A stretch of 64,000 bases of DNA from Macrolepiota albuminosa. Its lineage: Eukaryota; Basidiomycota; Agaricomycetes; Agaricales; Agaricaceae. The notes beneath the pieces were generated by a model. The model made no database searches. It saw only the letters and a list, made by a program, of their open reading frames with translations, and had not been told where the DNA came from. Numbering within the stretch: position 1 is the stretch's first letter; each line of letters begins with the position of its first letter. Location of the stretch: NCBI GenBank assembly GCA_027475525.1, contig JAMWFC010000049.1:3394947-3458946 (forward strand), in the 5' to 3' direction. A program made the translations under genes and the position numbers. This document shows positions 27,426-38,772 of the stretch, in pieces.

Positions 27426-27779
27426 TGTTGGAAATCAAGCAGAGATGCTGTCAGACCTAAGATCAATGTAAGTACATTAATCCTCAGTCTCGTAACAATC
27501 AACTATATTGCACTGTACCTAAGATCAATGTAAGTACATTAATCTAAAAGTACAGTAAGTCTTCTATCACAATAATAAATATGTTTTGAGTACTCACCCT
27601 CAGTCTCATAACAATTGACTGAGGGTGCCATCCATGTAACGTATCTCTATATACTTGTACCACAAGACAATGGCCATTGTCTGGTCAGGGTGACCAGACA
27701 AAGCAGAGGTGGCCGGTCAAAGCAGGGGTGGCCAGTCCAGTGAATATCTGTGGTGGCCCAGGCAATTCTAATTCTAACA
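27426..27779 (-). repeat. 3' LTR of a Copia element
   Basis: 354 bp bounded by TGTTGGAAATC and TTCTAACA on the plus strand, giving TGTTAG...CCAACA in the sense (minus) direction. It is preceded on the sense strand by a clean purine tract, GGTGAGGAGGAG (complement of 27780-27791). It contains two copies of a block around CTAAGATCAATGTAAGTACATTAATC (about 27459-27484 and 27519-27544). Confidence 0.75.
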
Positions 27780-27846
27780 CTCCTCCTCACCACAGATACT
27801 CCTCCTCACATGGAATCTGGTGCGGTCATTTGAGTCCCAGTTGCAA

Positions 27847-28710
27847 TCAGAGAAACTGGAATGCGGGGGCAGAAAGCGCTTTTGTAAAAATATTGGCAAT
27901 GTTCTCCTTTGAAGGGACGTGGTAGAGTACCAGTTCTTTAGATTGTACACATTCTTGAAGAAAATGGTATTTAATGTCCACGTGCTTTACACGGGCATGT
28001 AGCAGAGGGTCTTCAGAAAGCGCAATGGCAGAATCATTGTTGCAAAACATGCTCGTTAGTTGTGATGTGATGTCGTGTCCTATGTCTTTCAGTAGCACTC
28101 GAAGCCAGATACACTCTTGAGCACATTTGAAAGCCGCCATGTATTCGGCTTTGCATGAGGAGGCTGCTACTGTTCGTTGCTTCCTGACTGCCCAGGAGAT
28201 GGCTCCGGATCCGAGGTTCCAGGCATAACCTCCAACACTCCTCCTTGTATCTGGACAGCTGGCCCAGTCTGAGTCCATGAATTCTATGAGTTTCACTGTC
28301 TCCTCCTTGCTTCCGAGGTGTAACCACAGGTCACGAGTGCCTTTTAAGTAATGAACCAAATGGATGGCCGCATTCCAATGTAATGCAGTATACAAATTGA
28401 GATATTGTGTGAGCTGTTGAACGCTGAAAGCAATGTCCAGGCATGTTGATATTGCCAAGTAAAGGAGGCATCCAATGAGTTGCTGGTAGGGTACCCATTC
28501 AAGTGCGTGTTGTTCTTCTAATGGTAGAGTGGTGCGATCGACCCGCCGGAGTTTGGAGTTTGGGTCCATCGGTAGCGACAGTGGGTTTGCGTCCTTCTGG
28601 CCAAACTGGCTCACGACCTTGTCAATGAGAGCTGTTTGAGATAATTTGACAGTGTGATTCATACGGTCCCATTTGACAGCGATGCCCAGCACAAAGTGAG
28701 GTGTTCCCAG
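27847..28710 (-). pseudogene. pol: Copia Pol C-terminus (RT end and RNase H)
   Basis: About 288 codons in one open frame, beginning at a truncation (28710) and ending in a stop near the purine tract. It holds the Copia RT end (LGIAVKWDRMNHTVKLSQ, LIGCLLYLAISTCLDIAFSV), and the RNase H with SDWASCPDTRRSVGGY, SSCKAEYMA and the terminal HVDIKYHFLQECV...NIFTKAL signature. The 5' part of the element is missing: a family-1 LTR starts at 28711 inside the coding sequence. In this surviving part the frame has no stop, so the truncation may be fairly recent. Confidence 0.85.
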
Positions 28711-29751
28711 TGATGACACCAACTGTGGTTGGGTGCGCTGGACGTATACGCAGTACAACGTCGTCTCCAGCGCTTGGCATGCGTAGTTGTGAGGAGTCCT
28801 GACAGGGTCCCGGTGTGCTCGAGCAGAGGTGATAAAACAATGCGCTAAATTATAGCGCTTTGGGGGCTACCTGGCAGATGGTAAGCATTGTAGCTTAAAC
28901 AAAGATATTGAAGAAAAGACGAGTAGCACAGCATATTGTGCCCATAGGTGGCACCATAAACAATGAAGACAAGATAGATGAGGCTAGTGCCCAACTTAGT
29001 GACAAAGTCAAAGAAAGCTAGCGCGGTTTGAACGCTAAGCGTAACTGTGTGCTCAAGAGGTTACAATTTATATACATGTAAAGTAGCTATTTTATATACT
29101 ATGCGCTACTGTGTTTGCCAAGATAAAAGTTCATCTGTGGCGCTACCTCCTAGTGCCTCTCCTTGTGGTTTCTTCTAATGGCGACCTGTCAATGGCAACC
29201 AACGGCATTATGACCCACGGCAACCAGCGGCAACTCTATATTGACTTAGAATTGTACGAGTCTGCTCACTTTTACTATAACTCCAATTGGCCAGGCTGTT
29301 CTGGGGTATGGTTGGAAAATCCTCGACAGACACTGTGAGTGCTAATGTCAGCGCTACTCATTGTATCAGTTCCTGACAGGTCCAGATGTTGGATTTAAGT
29401 ATATCCAGTGCCGCCGTCATTGATCCTTTTAGACTTCTGATTGAAGTGCCTCGTCAAATGGCAGCGCCTGCTGCTGGCTCCTTCTGGAAGTGATTGGAGT
29501 TTAGTTAGAGTCCCCTCCTGCTGTCATGTTAGCGCTATACGTTCTGAGCCTCCTTTGTCCTTGGGATAGGTGAATGGAGTGTGCTGAAGGCCTGGTAGCT
29601 AGCAGTCAGGGTAAATGGCTAAGTCCTGTAGTAGGTTGCCAGAGCTAGGGCTGCTCTCTATTCCCAACTGGTTGCTAGAGTCTTCAGTACGTCAAGTGTC
29701 GGTTGGCCTATAATGTCTCTTGATGCGCTCAGTCCAAGTAGAAGCCTATCA
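28711..29751 (-). repeat. Family-1 LTR (copy A)
   Basis: 1,041 bp, TGATGACACCAACTG...GCCTATCA on the plus strand; the sense direction is minus. It aligns with the inverted copy at 38773-39846 and partly with 35650-36416. It is inserted in the Copia RNase H frame; the four bases to its left are CCAG. To its right come the purine-tract complement TCTCCCCCC and the same 36-bp start as in the intact element. Confidence 0.8.
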
Positions 29752-29772
29752 TCTCCCCCCAACTGAAAAATT

Positions 29773-29786
29773 GACTGTCCTCAGTC
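29773..29786. promoter_or_regulatory. Conserved 14-bp palindrome GACTGTCCTCAGTC (copy A)
   Basis: Identical to the motifs at 22711-22724 and 42497-42510, located 21 bases from the LTR end and upstream of the antisense frame. Confidence 0.55.
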
Positions 29787-29898
29787 AAACACCATCATTA
29801 ATTTGACTGCACTATGGTCTGTATGATGCCACCAGTGCCTTATAAAAATTGTTTTCAGCATTTCACCTTCTTGTGTTTTTCTTCCCATCTTTCCAACA

Positions 29899-30857
29899 TG
29901 TCCACTCCTTTCGATGCCTCTGCTCTCCGCAATTTCCTGGCTAAGGCCTCCTATTTATTTGATTGCGCTAAGTCTGTCAGTCCCACCAATGTGCCACAAA
30001 CCGTCCCTGGAATCATGCAGCTCTATCGGTGGTGGCTCGTGGTCCGTGGCTCTGACAGTTCCTGGGCACGGGGTGTCGAGGTTCATGAATGGTGCATGGC
30101 TTTGTACCGCAAATATGAGGGTGCCAATTGGTTATGACTGTTTGTGGACTTGTTTGTAAGTTTTTAGGTTTGATTTTGGATTTGTAGTGCTAAGGTTCAG
30201 TGCCCATACTAGGCTCCTTCTCTGTCCGATGAGATCAACACCCTGCTGGCTAGTACTGAGGTTGGCGATGTAAGTTTCTCTTCTTCTTCCTCATGTTTCC
30301 CATGTTAACCCTGAGTAGTCGGTTGCTACGTCGCCCACTATTGCCAGTCTCCCTAGTGCTCCGTTGGCCTCTACTGATCCTTCCATTCTGGCTGCTCCTG
30401 CCGCTCCTGTCTCTGTCCCACCTCCTCCTGTTCTTGGTAGTCCTTTTCATGGCAATGCTTCTTCCGCTCATACTGCGCCTCCTCATTCAGCCATCAAACA
30501 AATTGCCATTACCTCCAGTGAGCCCCAGCCCGGACCCACCCATACTATTTCTCATCTTCCTCCCCAGAACTTTGCTGTTGTTATTAATTGTGCGCCCCCC
30601 TGCTCTTGCTAGCCCTCCCAAACATACCGTGTGTCCTTGTTTACCTGTCTCTAGTTCTTCGACTAACTTTGCTTCCCAGATCAATCTCCCTGCTTGTGTT
30701 GCCCCTTTGTATGTTGTAAGTGTTTCCTTTTAAGATTGCTAGGCTCTAGCGCCTGATTGGGCCCTCCTTAAGCGCCCAACCAGACTATGTTTACTGATGC
30801 GGAGCTTCGTGATTTGTTATGCCTTTGTTGCGATACTACCGTTATTAATACCGGCCT
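29899..30857 (+). pseudogene. Antisense accessory gene fragment (copy A), N-terminal exons
   Basis: It resembles the six-exon antisense gene at 42645-44849. Exon 1 starts MSTPFDASALRNFLAKA and ends with a GANWL...F|GTAAGT block, like GADWL...F|GTAAGT there. Exon 2 starts APSLSDEINTLL (APPLVPTIEDEL there). A later exon reads APNQTMFTDAELRDLL (APTQTSFSDGELKGLL there). Intron positions are the same. A TGA replaces a sense codon after GANWL, and the serine/proline-rich middle exon is broken. The gene is cut at 30857 by a family-2 LTR, losing the cysteine cluster and coiled coil. Confidence 0.7.
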
Positions 30858-31594
30858 TGTCATGACCCTTCCCCAGCACACCCCCAGAGCCCCATCTGAA
30901 AGCCTCTCTTGTCAACCCCATGACGTGCCCCGTCTCCATGGCTGCCGACGCTGCCATCACACGCATCAAAGACCGCCATCAACCAGCATCCCCAGCAACC
31001 CCACATCACAGATCCCAGGATCAACCACCATCAATGATCGGATCACACTGCTTACTTCCGGCAATCACGCATTACGCATCACAACTCCCTCCATGCCAAT
31101 TGATCACGTGCCCCACATGCGCGATCCAGGTATACAGTCCCTGTCTGCTACTCAATGCCTCCCAGGACTTATCCCAGATACCCCAGAACCCTGAGACCCA
31201 GTCCCGTAGTATTTATAGCGTAGTTCCCCGTTGTACTCGCTAGTCTTGATATTAACTTGAATTGTTGCGTGCCCTCTGCTTGATTGGTATGCGCTAACTG
31301 GCATGCTTGAACAACCACATGCTTTAAGTTTGGTACGCACTTCGCGACTTATAATTTGTTAACCTGGTCTCGTCTTAGAACCCCTGGTTCCTGACTCGCC
31401 CACCCCCCAACCCTCAGCCTCTAAAACACCTGAAGCCCCCAGATCAAGTTCCCTTCCCAGGACCACCCCTTGTCCACATCTTGAACTCCGGAGTCCTAGC
31501 TCCAGAGTTCCAGACACCCGAGTATCCACAGATCAAGTCTGCCTTGTAAGGGTGTTGCTTTCCCGGAAAGCCCCCGACTCAGCGGAACCTGACA
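30858..31594 (+). repeat. Family-2 chromovirus LTR (copy E)
   Basis: 737 bp, TGTCATGACCC...GCGGAACCTGACA. It aligns with 36417-37068 and with the split LTR 41305-41525 plus 52641-53161, including a shared GATTGGTATGCGCTAACTGG block with the former. Confidence 0.8.
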
Positions 31595-33345
31595 TAATAT
31601 CAAGACTCCCTCCTTACACCATTTTTGATGGCTACATATACTCATACCTACTACTCCACAGGCTACCAGACCAACCCATATAGGCGCCCAGTCCCCGATC
31701 ACTACTCTGCACAGACCCCCTGCCCCGCCTACCCACCTCTCCTGTACGAACCCCAATACCTCCACCGCCACTGGGCCCCTGACTCATCCCTCTATGATCT
31801 GGGGCCCTCAGCCAGCTGGGCCCCTCCGCCCAACCTAGCCATGGCATGACCTGTGGAGGTCCCCTCATACTGGAGCATCCCCGGGGGCCTGCCGGAGACC
31901 CCACCAGTTCCCAGTGGACCGTACTTCACTGACCATGACCCTTGCAACCCCCCTGACAAAACCGACTGGGACCCTGCCTTCTCCTTGTCCCCCGACAAAA
32001 AACTCCTCCTCTGGGACAGCCGCATCTACCCGGATCACACCTGACTTCACTATGACATTCTCTGCCAACACCATGACCACAAGCTCTGGGGACACCCTGG
32101 GATATGTAAGACCCTCCAACTTGTCTCCCGGACTTATTTTTGGCCAGGATTGAAGAAGGACGTGACCCGCTACATTTGATCATGCGAACCCTGCCTCCAG
32201 GCTAAGGTCCCCCAGCACCGACCCTATGGACTCCTGAAACCCTTGCCGGTCGGATGATGCCCCTGGTCTTCTATATCCCTGGATCACATTGTCAAACTCC
32301 CGGAATCTGAAGGGTTCGATGCCATTCTTGTTGTTGTGTGTAGGCTAACCAAACAGGGCATCTTCCTACCCTGCCACACCATGGACACCGCCCCAGACTT
32401 TGCCTGGCTGTTCCTTGAGCACGTCTTCACCAAACATGGACTTCTGGACAACATTGTCTCTGACCATGGCCCACTCTTCGTGTCCAAGTTCTGGACCTCC
32501 CTGTGTAAGGCCCTTGAAGTAAAGACTAACCTCTCTACTGCCTACCACCCCAAAACCGATGGTCAGACCAAAAGGGTCAATCAGTCTCTCAAGCAGTACC
32601 TCTGGCTGTACGTCAACTACTTGCAGGACGACTGGTGCGCCGAGCTCCCCCTGGCCGAGTTCACCTACAACAATACACTGCACTCCGCCACTGGAGTATC
32701 GCCCTTCTTCGCCAACAAGGAGTACCACCCATGACTGACCCTCTCGCTCCAGGATATCCCATTGCACGCCGCCCACGAGGTCGCCTGGGATCTCCAATCC
32801 CTTCACGAGTTCCTCCAAGAAGAGATCGACACCGCAAACTAGGCCTATGCAAAACACGCTGACCGGAAACGGGAAGACACTCCCAACTGGACCCCTGGGA
32901 CAAAGATATGGTTAGACCAACGCCACCTCCACACCTGCTGGCCCTCCCCAAAGCTTGATCACAAGCGCCTCAGCCCGTTTAAGATCTTAAAAAAAGTCTC
33001 ATCCCACGCCTACAAGATCAAGCTCTCCCTGGGACTTAAAGGTCTGCACCTGGTATTCCACGTCCACCTCCTAGAACGACACCCCCTGGATCCTCTCTCC
33101 AAATGACGTCCTGAACCCCCTTCCCTGGTCAAGGTCGAGGACGAGTATCACTACAAGGTTGAAAACATCCTCGACGCCTGGAATATTTGTAGACGATCCC
33201 ACTTCCTTGTACGATGGAAGGGATACGGCCTGGAGGACAACACTTGGGAACCACGCCAAAACCTTGACGGCACCCTCGACAAACTCTGGGACTTCCAGCA
33301 ACGGCACCTGGGGAACGGTCCTCCAGGGCATAGGACTCACAGATG
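31595..33345 (+). pseudogene. pol: Family-2 chromovirus internal remnant: integrase and chromodomain
   Basis: 31595-31950 is a proline/tyrosine-rich piece, perhaps the end of gag. From about 31960 the sequence jumps to the integrase zinc region (LWGHPG...CEPCLQAK), then the catalytic core (LDHIVKLPESEGFDA, SDHGPLFVSKF, TDGQTKRVNQS) and a chromodomain (HFLVRWKGYGLEDNTWEP, about 33205-33260). Protease, RT and RNase H are deleted. At least five in-frame stops are present, several TGA where CGA or TGG is expected. The plus-strand open frame 32336-32734 is the best preserved part. Confidence 0.85.
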
Positions 33346-33740
33346 GCAGTAGTGGGTATAACCCCCGCCGCTGGGCTCAATGGGGATTCAACTCCCACGT
33401 ATATTTTCTGCTCTCCCTCTCCCTACTTTACTCTTCTGATACCTTTAACAAGACCAACAATTACCTCCCATAATAGCGCCCAGAGTCTGGGCAAGGTACC
33501 CATTCCCAGCTTTTTGCTACATTACTTACGCTACTTTTCTGACCAAAAGACCAAGTATATACATTTTTTTTCTATAGCTACACTATTCTACAGTACCAGA
33601 CCGGAACAAGAAGCAACAAATGAACAAAGACAGGACAAAATTATCGACCCTCGCTTCCTTCCTCCCTGGGCCAACCCTAGAAACCCTCCCCCACCCCCTC
33701 CTGGACTGTGTTCCTGCAGCGTTTCCTCCACCAACTGCTC

Positions 33741-35591
33741 TCAGGACGGGAGAGGCTTCCCCTCATCCAGGACCCTTTCGAACCACAACTCCAGGGCAGG
33801 CATGTTCCTCCATCGATGCACTGCCACCACCTGCCCCAGCAGGCCAAGGCCCCGCTCCACCCCGGGGGTCATCACTTCTGGATGCTGCCCTTCCTGCAGC
33901 AATGCAAGTGCCATGGCTGCCCCATCCAGGAGCAAGCGGTGCTCCCAGGCCCAGCCTGGGGACATCAGCAGAGGACCAAATCCAGAAAAGAAAGAACTCA
34001 CTCAACGAGGCCATGTAGGCGATCACCACATCCCAGCGCAGAGTCTCCACCAACTCTGGACCTGAGGGGACCGCCTCTGTAGACCCTGCCCCCTGCCCCA
34101 ACCTCATCCTCAGCGCCTCCAGCTCGGCCTCGGCCTCCTCCAGGTCCCAGAGCACCACCTCCTGACTCTCCTCCAGGCCCCTCTGAATGGCCGCCTCCTC
34201 CCTCATCCCCTCCTTGCGCTTCCTCTGCCCCTGCTCGGCCTGCTCCAGGCTCCTGCAGAGCCCTGACGTCGATGCCTAGGGGCCTCCCAGACAAGAGGGA
34301 GAATACCGCTGGGGAAAGGCGTGGTGGGGAAACTGGGGGCGGGGTCTCAGAGGGCAGTCATGCCCTCTTTGAAGGCCCTGAGGAAGGGCTCAGCAACGCC
34401 CACCGCGCCCCTCCCGGCTTCCCCCAGCCTGGGTCACCCAGCGCATGATGAGGACCACGGGCTGGCCCCGGCCCCCCTGCTCCCCAACTCCCTGCCAGAA
34501 CCTGCTGCAGGCGCCTCCCCCACCGGCTCCACCACCCAGTCCCGCTCCTTGACCCCCATCTTTCGGGTGACTCCCCCCAGCGGCCATCTCTATATAATGT
34601 GATGACGCCTGGGAAATGATGTGCTTAGTCAGTTTTGACAGTTTCTGACTAAGGCTGACAAATAGTTGTCTTTTTGGTCTGTTTTGAATAAATGTTGGTA
34701 GATAATGCTTAAAGAATTCAGATAAAATCACTAAAAAATTAGAAAAAATTCAAGGCTTACTGATACACTGAGTTTAGTTTTTCTGAGATTTATAAATCCT
34801 TAATGAAATCTGAAAATTTCAAGAAAAATTCAATTGCTCTGTTTTTCAGGAGATGTTAGTGGAAAATGCTCAAATAATTCCAGGAAAATTACCAGAAAAT
34901 GAGGAAAAATTCAAATGCTACTAATATATTGATTTTTAGTTTTTTAAAGATTTATAAATGCTGAATAAAATCCGAAAAATTCAAGAAAAATTCAATTTAG
35001 CTTACAATAATACTTTGAGAGTTGTGGAAAGAGGACTGAGTTGTGAGATGTGGAGGCCTTAACCGAACGAAGTGAGGTTGAGGCCAGGAATGAGCGCTGA
35101 GTTGTGAGATGCGGAGGCCTTAACTGAATGAAGTGAGGTTGAGGCCGGGAATGAGCATTGAGTTTTCTATACATACTTGGAGCCCTAACCGAATGAAGTG
35201 AGGTTAGGGTGGAGGCTTAGTTGGGGGGGGTTTGGGGGTGAAGCCCTCGTCCCTGCTCCTGGGAGATGCAACGCGCCCTCCACAGCGCCAACATGGAACA
35301 TCGCTCGTGGTTGAGGCGGCACACCTCACACACGGACATGTCCCAGCAGGACGAGGGGCCTGGGACCTCGAACAGGCAGGGGACCACTCGTCAAGCGCAG
35401 TGCAAGCACTGCACCAAAGTCAGCAAAGAGACCAGAGGTAGGAAGCCACTCACCGGTCCATTGCTCATGCACCAGGCATGGGCAGGTAGACCATGGAGCC
35501 TCTCCTGGGCCTCCCCAAACAGCTCCTGTGTTATGTCTGCCCATGCAACACGTTGATTTTCCGGGACCTCTGAAACGGTCCCTACCGCCAT
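33741..35591 (-). pseudogene. Antisense accessory gene of the family-2 chromovirus (copy 1)
   Basis: Lies between the chromodomain end and the next LTR, on the strand opposite to pol. Exon 1 (35591-35449) starts MAVGTVSEVPENQRVAW and ends at a GTGAGT donor. The next exon opens with a cysteine cluster, CLHC...PC...SC...CEVCRLNHERC, interrupted by one TGA. Downstream on the minus strand is a coiled-coil exon (QEVVLWDLEEAEAELEALRM, about 34206-34010), a GTGAGT...CCCAG intron, and a last exon with GWAWEHRLLLDGAAMAL ending at 33741. An AT-rich block (34600-35235) separates the two halves. The design (cysteine cluster at an exon start, then coiled coil) is the same as in the family-1 antisense gene. 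Confidence 0.6.
34600..35235. repeat. AT-rich repeat block inside the antisense gene
   Basis: Two degenerate copies about 165 bp apart of a block around AGATTTATAAAT...TCAAGAAAAATTCAAT (about 34783 and 34947). Then a 61-bp tandem repeat (TTGTGAGATG...GAAGTGAGGTTGAGGCC, starting 35041 and 35102, third partial copy to 35215). The base composition is sharply different from the GC-rich flanks. The equivalent place in copy 2 (40073-41158) has no such block, so this is probably an insertion. No target duplication was identified. Confidence 0.6.
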
Positions 35592-35649
35592 CCCAGAATA
35601 ACGAAAATGGGGGGCAGGCAGTCTAGGGCGGGGAGGGTGGACAGTCAGA

Positions 35650-36416
35650 AGCTAGTGCGATTTGAATGCTAAGTGTAACTGTGTGCTTAAGGGGTTACAA
35701 TTCATTGTTATATACATGTAAAGTAGCTATTTTATATACTATGCACTACCCGTGTTTGCCAAGATACAAGTCCATCTGCGGCGCTACCTCCTAGCACCTC
35801 TCCTTGTGGTTTTCTCTAACGGCAACCTGTCAACGGCGACCTTTTGCACATGGATAACAGTGACCAACGGCGTTATGACCCACGGCAACCAGCGGCGACT
35901 CTATATTGGCTTAGAATTGCATGAGTCTGCTTACTTTTATTATAACTCTGATTGGCCAGGCTGTTCTGGGGTATGGTCAGAAAATCCTTGACAGATGCCG
36001 TGAGCACTAATGTCAGTGCTACTCATTGTATCAGTTCTTGACAGGTCCAGATGTCAAATTTAAGTATATCCAGTGCTGCCATCATTGATCCTTTTAGACT
36101 TCTGATTGAAGTGCCTCGTCAAATGGCAGCGCCTGCTGCTGGCTCCTTCTGGAAGTGATCGGGGTTTAGTTAGAGTCCTCTCCTGCCGTAATGTCAGCGC
36201 TATATGTTATTAGCCTCCTTCACCCTTGGGATAGGTGAATGGAGTGTACTGAAGGCCTGGTAGCTAGTGGTTAGGGAAAATGGCTAAGTCCTGTAGTAGG
36301 TTGCCAGAGCTAGGGCTGCTCTATATTCCCAACTGGTCGCTAGAGTCCTTAGTACGTCAAGTGTTGGTTGGCTTATAATGTCCCTTGATGCGCTCAGTCT
36401 GAGTAGAAGCCTATCA
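35650..36416 (-). repeat. Family-1 LTR (copy B), truncated at its left end
   Basis: Aligns with about the last 740 bp of LTR copy A (from the TTGAATGCTAAGTGTAACTG block to GCCTATCA). The first ~300 bp are missing. It abuts a truncated family-2 LTR at 36417, as expected if a family-1 element once lay in that LTR and the rest was lost. Confidence 0.75.
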
Positions 36417-37068
36417 GCGCCCCGCCCCCACAGCTGCCAACACCGCCATCAGCCAGCCCCCCGGGAACCCCGCATCATGGACCCTGGGATCAACTGCCAT
36501 CAACAATTGGATCACACAACTCGCTTCTGGCCATCACGTATCACAGCTCCCTCCACGCCAATTGATCGCATGCCCCACATGCATGATCCAAGTATACAGT
36601 CTCTGCCCGCTACTCAATGCCTCCCAGAGCCCACCCCAGACACTCCGGAACCCCGAGACCCAGCCCCATAGTATTTATAGCATAGTACTCTGTTGTATTC
36701 ACTAGTCTTGATATTAAATTGAATTGTTGTGTGCCCTCTGCTTGATTGGTATGCGCTGACTGGCATGCTTTGACTGGCATGCTTGAACAACTGCGTGCTC
36801 TAAGTTTGGTACACACTTCACGACTTATAATTTGTTAACCTGGTCTCATCTTAGAATCCCCGGTTCCCGACTCAACCACCCCCCAACCCTCAGCCTCTAA
36901 AACACCTGAAGCCCCCGGATCAAGTTCCCTTCCCCAGGACCACCCGTCCACGTCTTGAACCCCGGAGCCCTAGCCCTGGAGTCCTAGACACTCAAGTATC
37001 TGTAGATCAAGTCCATCTTGTAAGGGCATTGCTTTCCCAGAAAGCCCCCGATTCAGTGGAACCTGACA
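36417..37068 (+). repeat. Family-2 LTR (copy F), 5' truncated
   Basis: Aligns with copy E from about 30918 to its end (GGAACCTGACA). The first ~60 bp are missing at the junction with the family-1 LTR. Confidence 0.8.
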
Positions 37069-38772
37069 GGATTCAATATACTCGGACCACAACAACCTCC
37101 AGTACTTCACGACTACCAAACTTCTCAGCCAACAACAGGCCTGGTGGTTCAAAGTCCTCTCAGAGTACGACTTCACCATCCACTACCGCCCAGGATGACT
37201 CGGAGCCAAACCCGATGCCCTCACCCGACGCCTGGATGTCTATCCCAAGAAGTTCTTTGAGGCAGAGCAAAACACCTTCAACCATCATGTGGTAATCCCT
37301 CCTGAACATTTGAATGCAGTACTAATCTTGAACGAGGAAGGAATCCTGAAGCAGATCCAGGACTCACTCCGAGATGACTACCTCACCCACCCCTGACAAA
37401 TCCCCTTCCGACCCCTCCTTCACCCTTTTCCCTGACAGCAAGCTGCTCCTCCACGATGGCCGCATCTATGCCCCGGATCACAAAAATGTCTGCCTTGACA
37501 TTCTCTGACAGCACCACAATCACAAGCTCCAGGGACACCTGGGAATACATAAGACTCTCCAACTCATCTCGCACACTTACTTTTAGCCAGGGATGAAGAA
37601 GGATGTTACCCGGTACATCTGAGCCTGTGAACCATGCCTCCAGGCCAAGGTCCCCCAGCACAAACTCTACGGGCTACTCAAACCCCTGCCCATTGGAAGA
37701 TGCCTGTAGTCCTCCATCTCCATGGATCACGTTGTCAAACTCCCCAAATCAGAGGGCTTCGATGCCATCCTTGTTATCGTGTGTTGACTCACAAAGCAAG
37801 CCATCTTTATCCCCTGTCACACCACCAACGACACCCCAAGTTTTGCCCAGCTCTTTCTGGAACACGTGTTCTCAAAGCATGGGCTCCCTGATGACATCAT
37901 CTCTGATCGAGGCCCCCTCTTCATTTCGAAGTTCAGGACGTCCCTGTGCAAGGCCCTCAGTGTCCACGTCAACCTCTTCACCACGTACCACCTGGAAACC
38001 AACAGACAGACCAAGCAGGTCAATCAGACCCTGGAACAGTATCTCCAGATCTACGTGAACTACCTCCAAAACAACTGGCACGCCAAGCTCCCTCTCGCCA
38101 AGTTCACCTACAATAACACCCCCCACTCTGCCACAGGCGTGTCCCCCTTCTTTGCCAATAAGGGGTACCACCCCTGATTGACCTTGTCCCTCTTGGATAT
38201 CCCTGCTCACACCACCCACAAAGTCGCCCAGGACCTCCGGGCCCTCCACAAATTCCTCTGGAACAAAATTGACGTCACCAACCAAGCCTACTCCAAGCAC
38301 ACCGACCCCTGACGAGAGACCACGCCTGACTGGAGCCCTGGTACTCTCATCTGGCTCGACCAATGCAACCTCCGGACAAGGCACTCTTCAGTGAAGCTCA
38401 ATCATAAGCGTTTCAGCCCCTTCAAGATAACCCGGAAAGTGTCTTCACACACCTACTGCCTGGACCTCCCTCTGGGACTATGAGGACTCCACCACGTATT
38501 CCACGTCTGACTCCTCAAGAAGCACGACCCAGATCCCTTCCCTGGGCAACGCCCTGACCGACCCCCCCTTTGAGGTGGACAGCAAGTATCATTATGACAT
38601 CGACCACATCCTCAACTCACAAATGGTCCGAGGATGACTAAACTACCTCATGTGATGGGCTGGCTATGGACCAGAGGACGACACCTGGGAACTCTGGGCA
38701 AACCTGAGGAACGCCCCCAGCAAGCTTCAGCAGTTTCACAACGCCCATCTGGACAAGCCCCAACCCCCCCGG
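37069..38772 (+). pseudogene. pol: Family-2 chromovirus pol remnant (copy 2)
   Basis: Begins inside the end of RNase H (EYDFTIHYRPG, about 37165) and continues through the integrase zinc module (CEPCLQAK), the core (MDHVVKLPKSEGFDA, SDRGPLFISKF, RQTKQVNQT) and a chromodomain-like end (WAGYGPEDDTWEL, about 38660). Many in-frame stops, mostly TGA and TAG one C-to-T or G-to-A step from the codon seen in copy 1 (for example TTTTAG for TTTTGG near 37583). The best open frame is 37866-38177. The end is cut by a solo LTR at 38773 and resumes at 39851. Confidence 0.85.

Noticed and set aside
28711..28758. Start of the Copia RNase H frame inside 28711-28758
   Set aside because: These codons are read through from the family-1 LTR; the same bases occur in the inverted LTR at about 39800-39846, so the Copia sequence begins only at 28710.
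33620..34082. Three overlapping plus-strand frames of 124-240 codons
   Set aside because: They are shadows of the minus-strand antisense gene; the minus-strand reading aligns with the second copy at 40073-41158, the plus-strand ones do not.
35041..35215. CRISPR-like array
   Set aside because: Only two to three 61-bp head-to-tail units without distinct spacers, in a fungal setting; simple tandem repeat.
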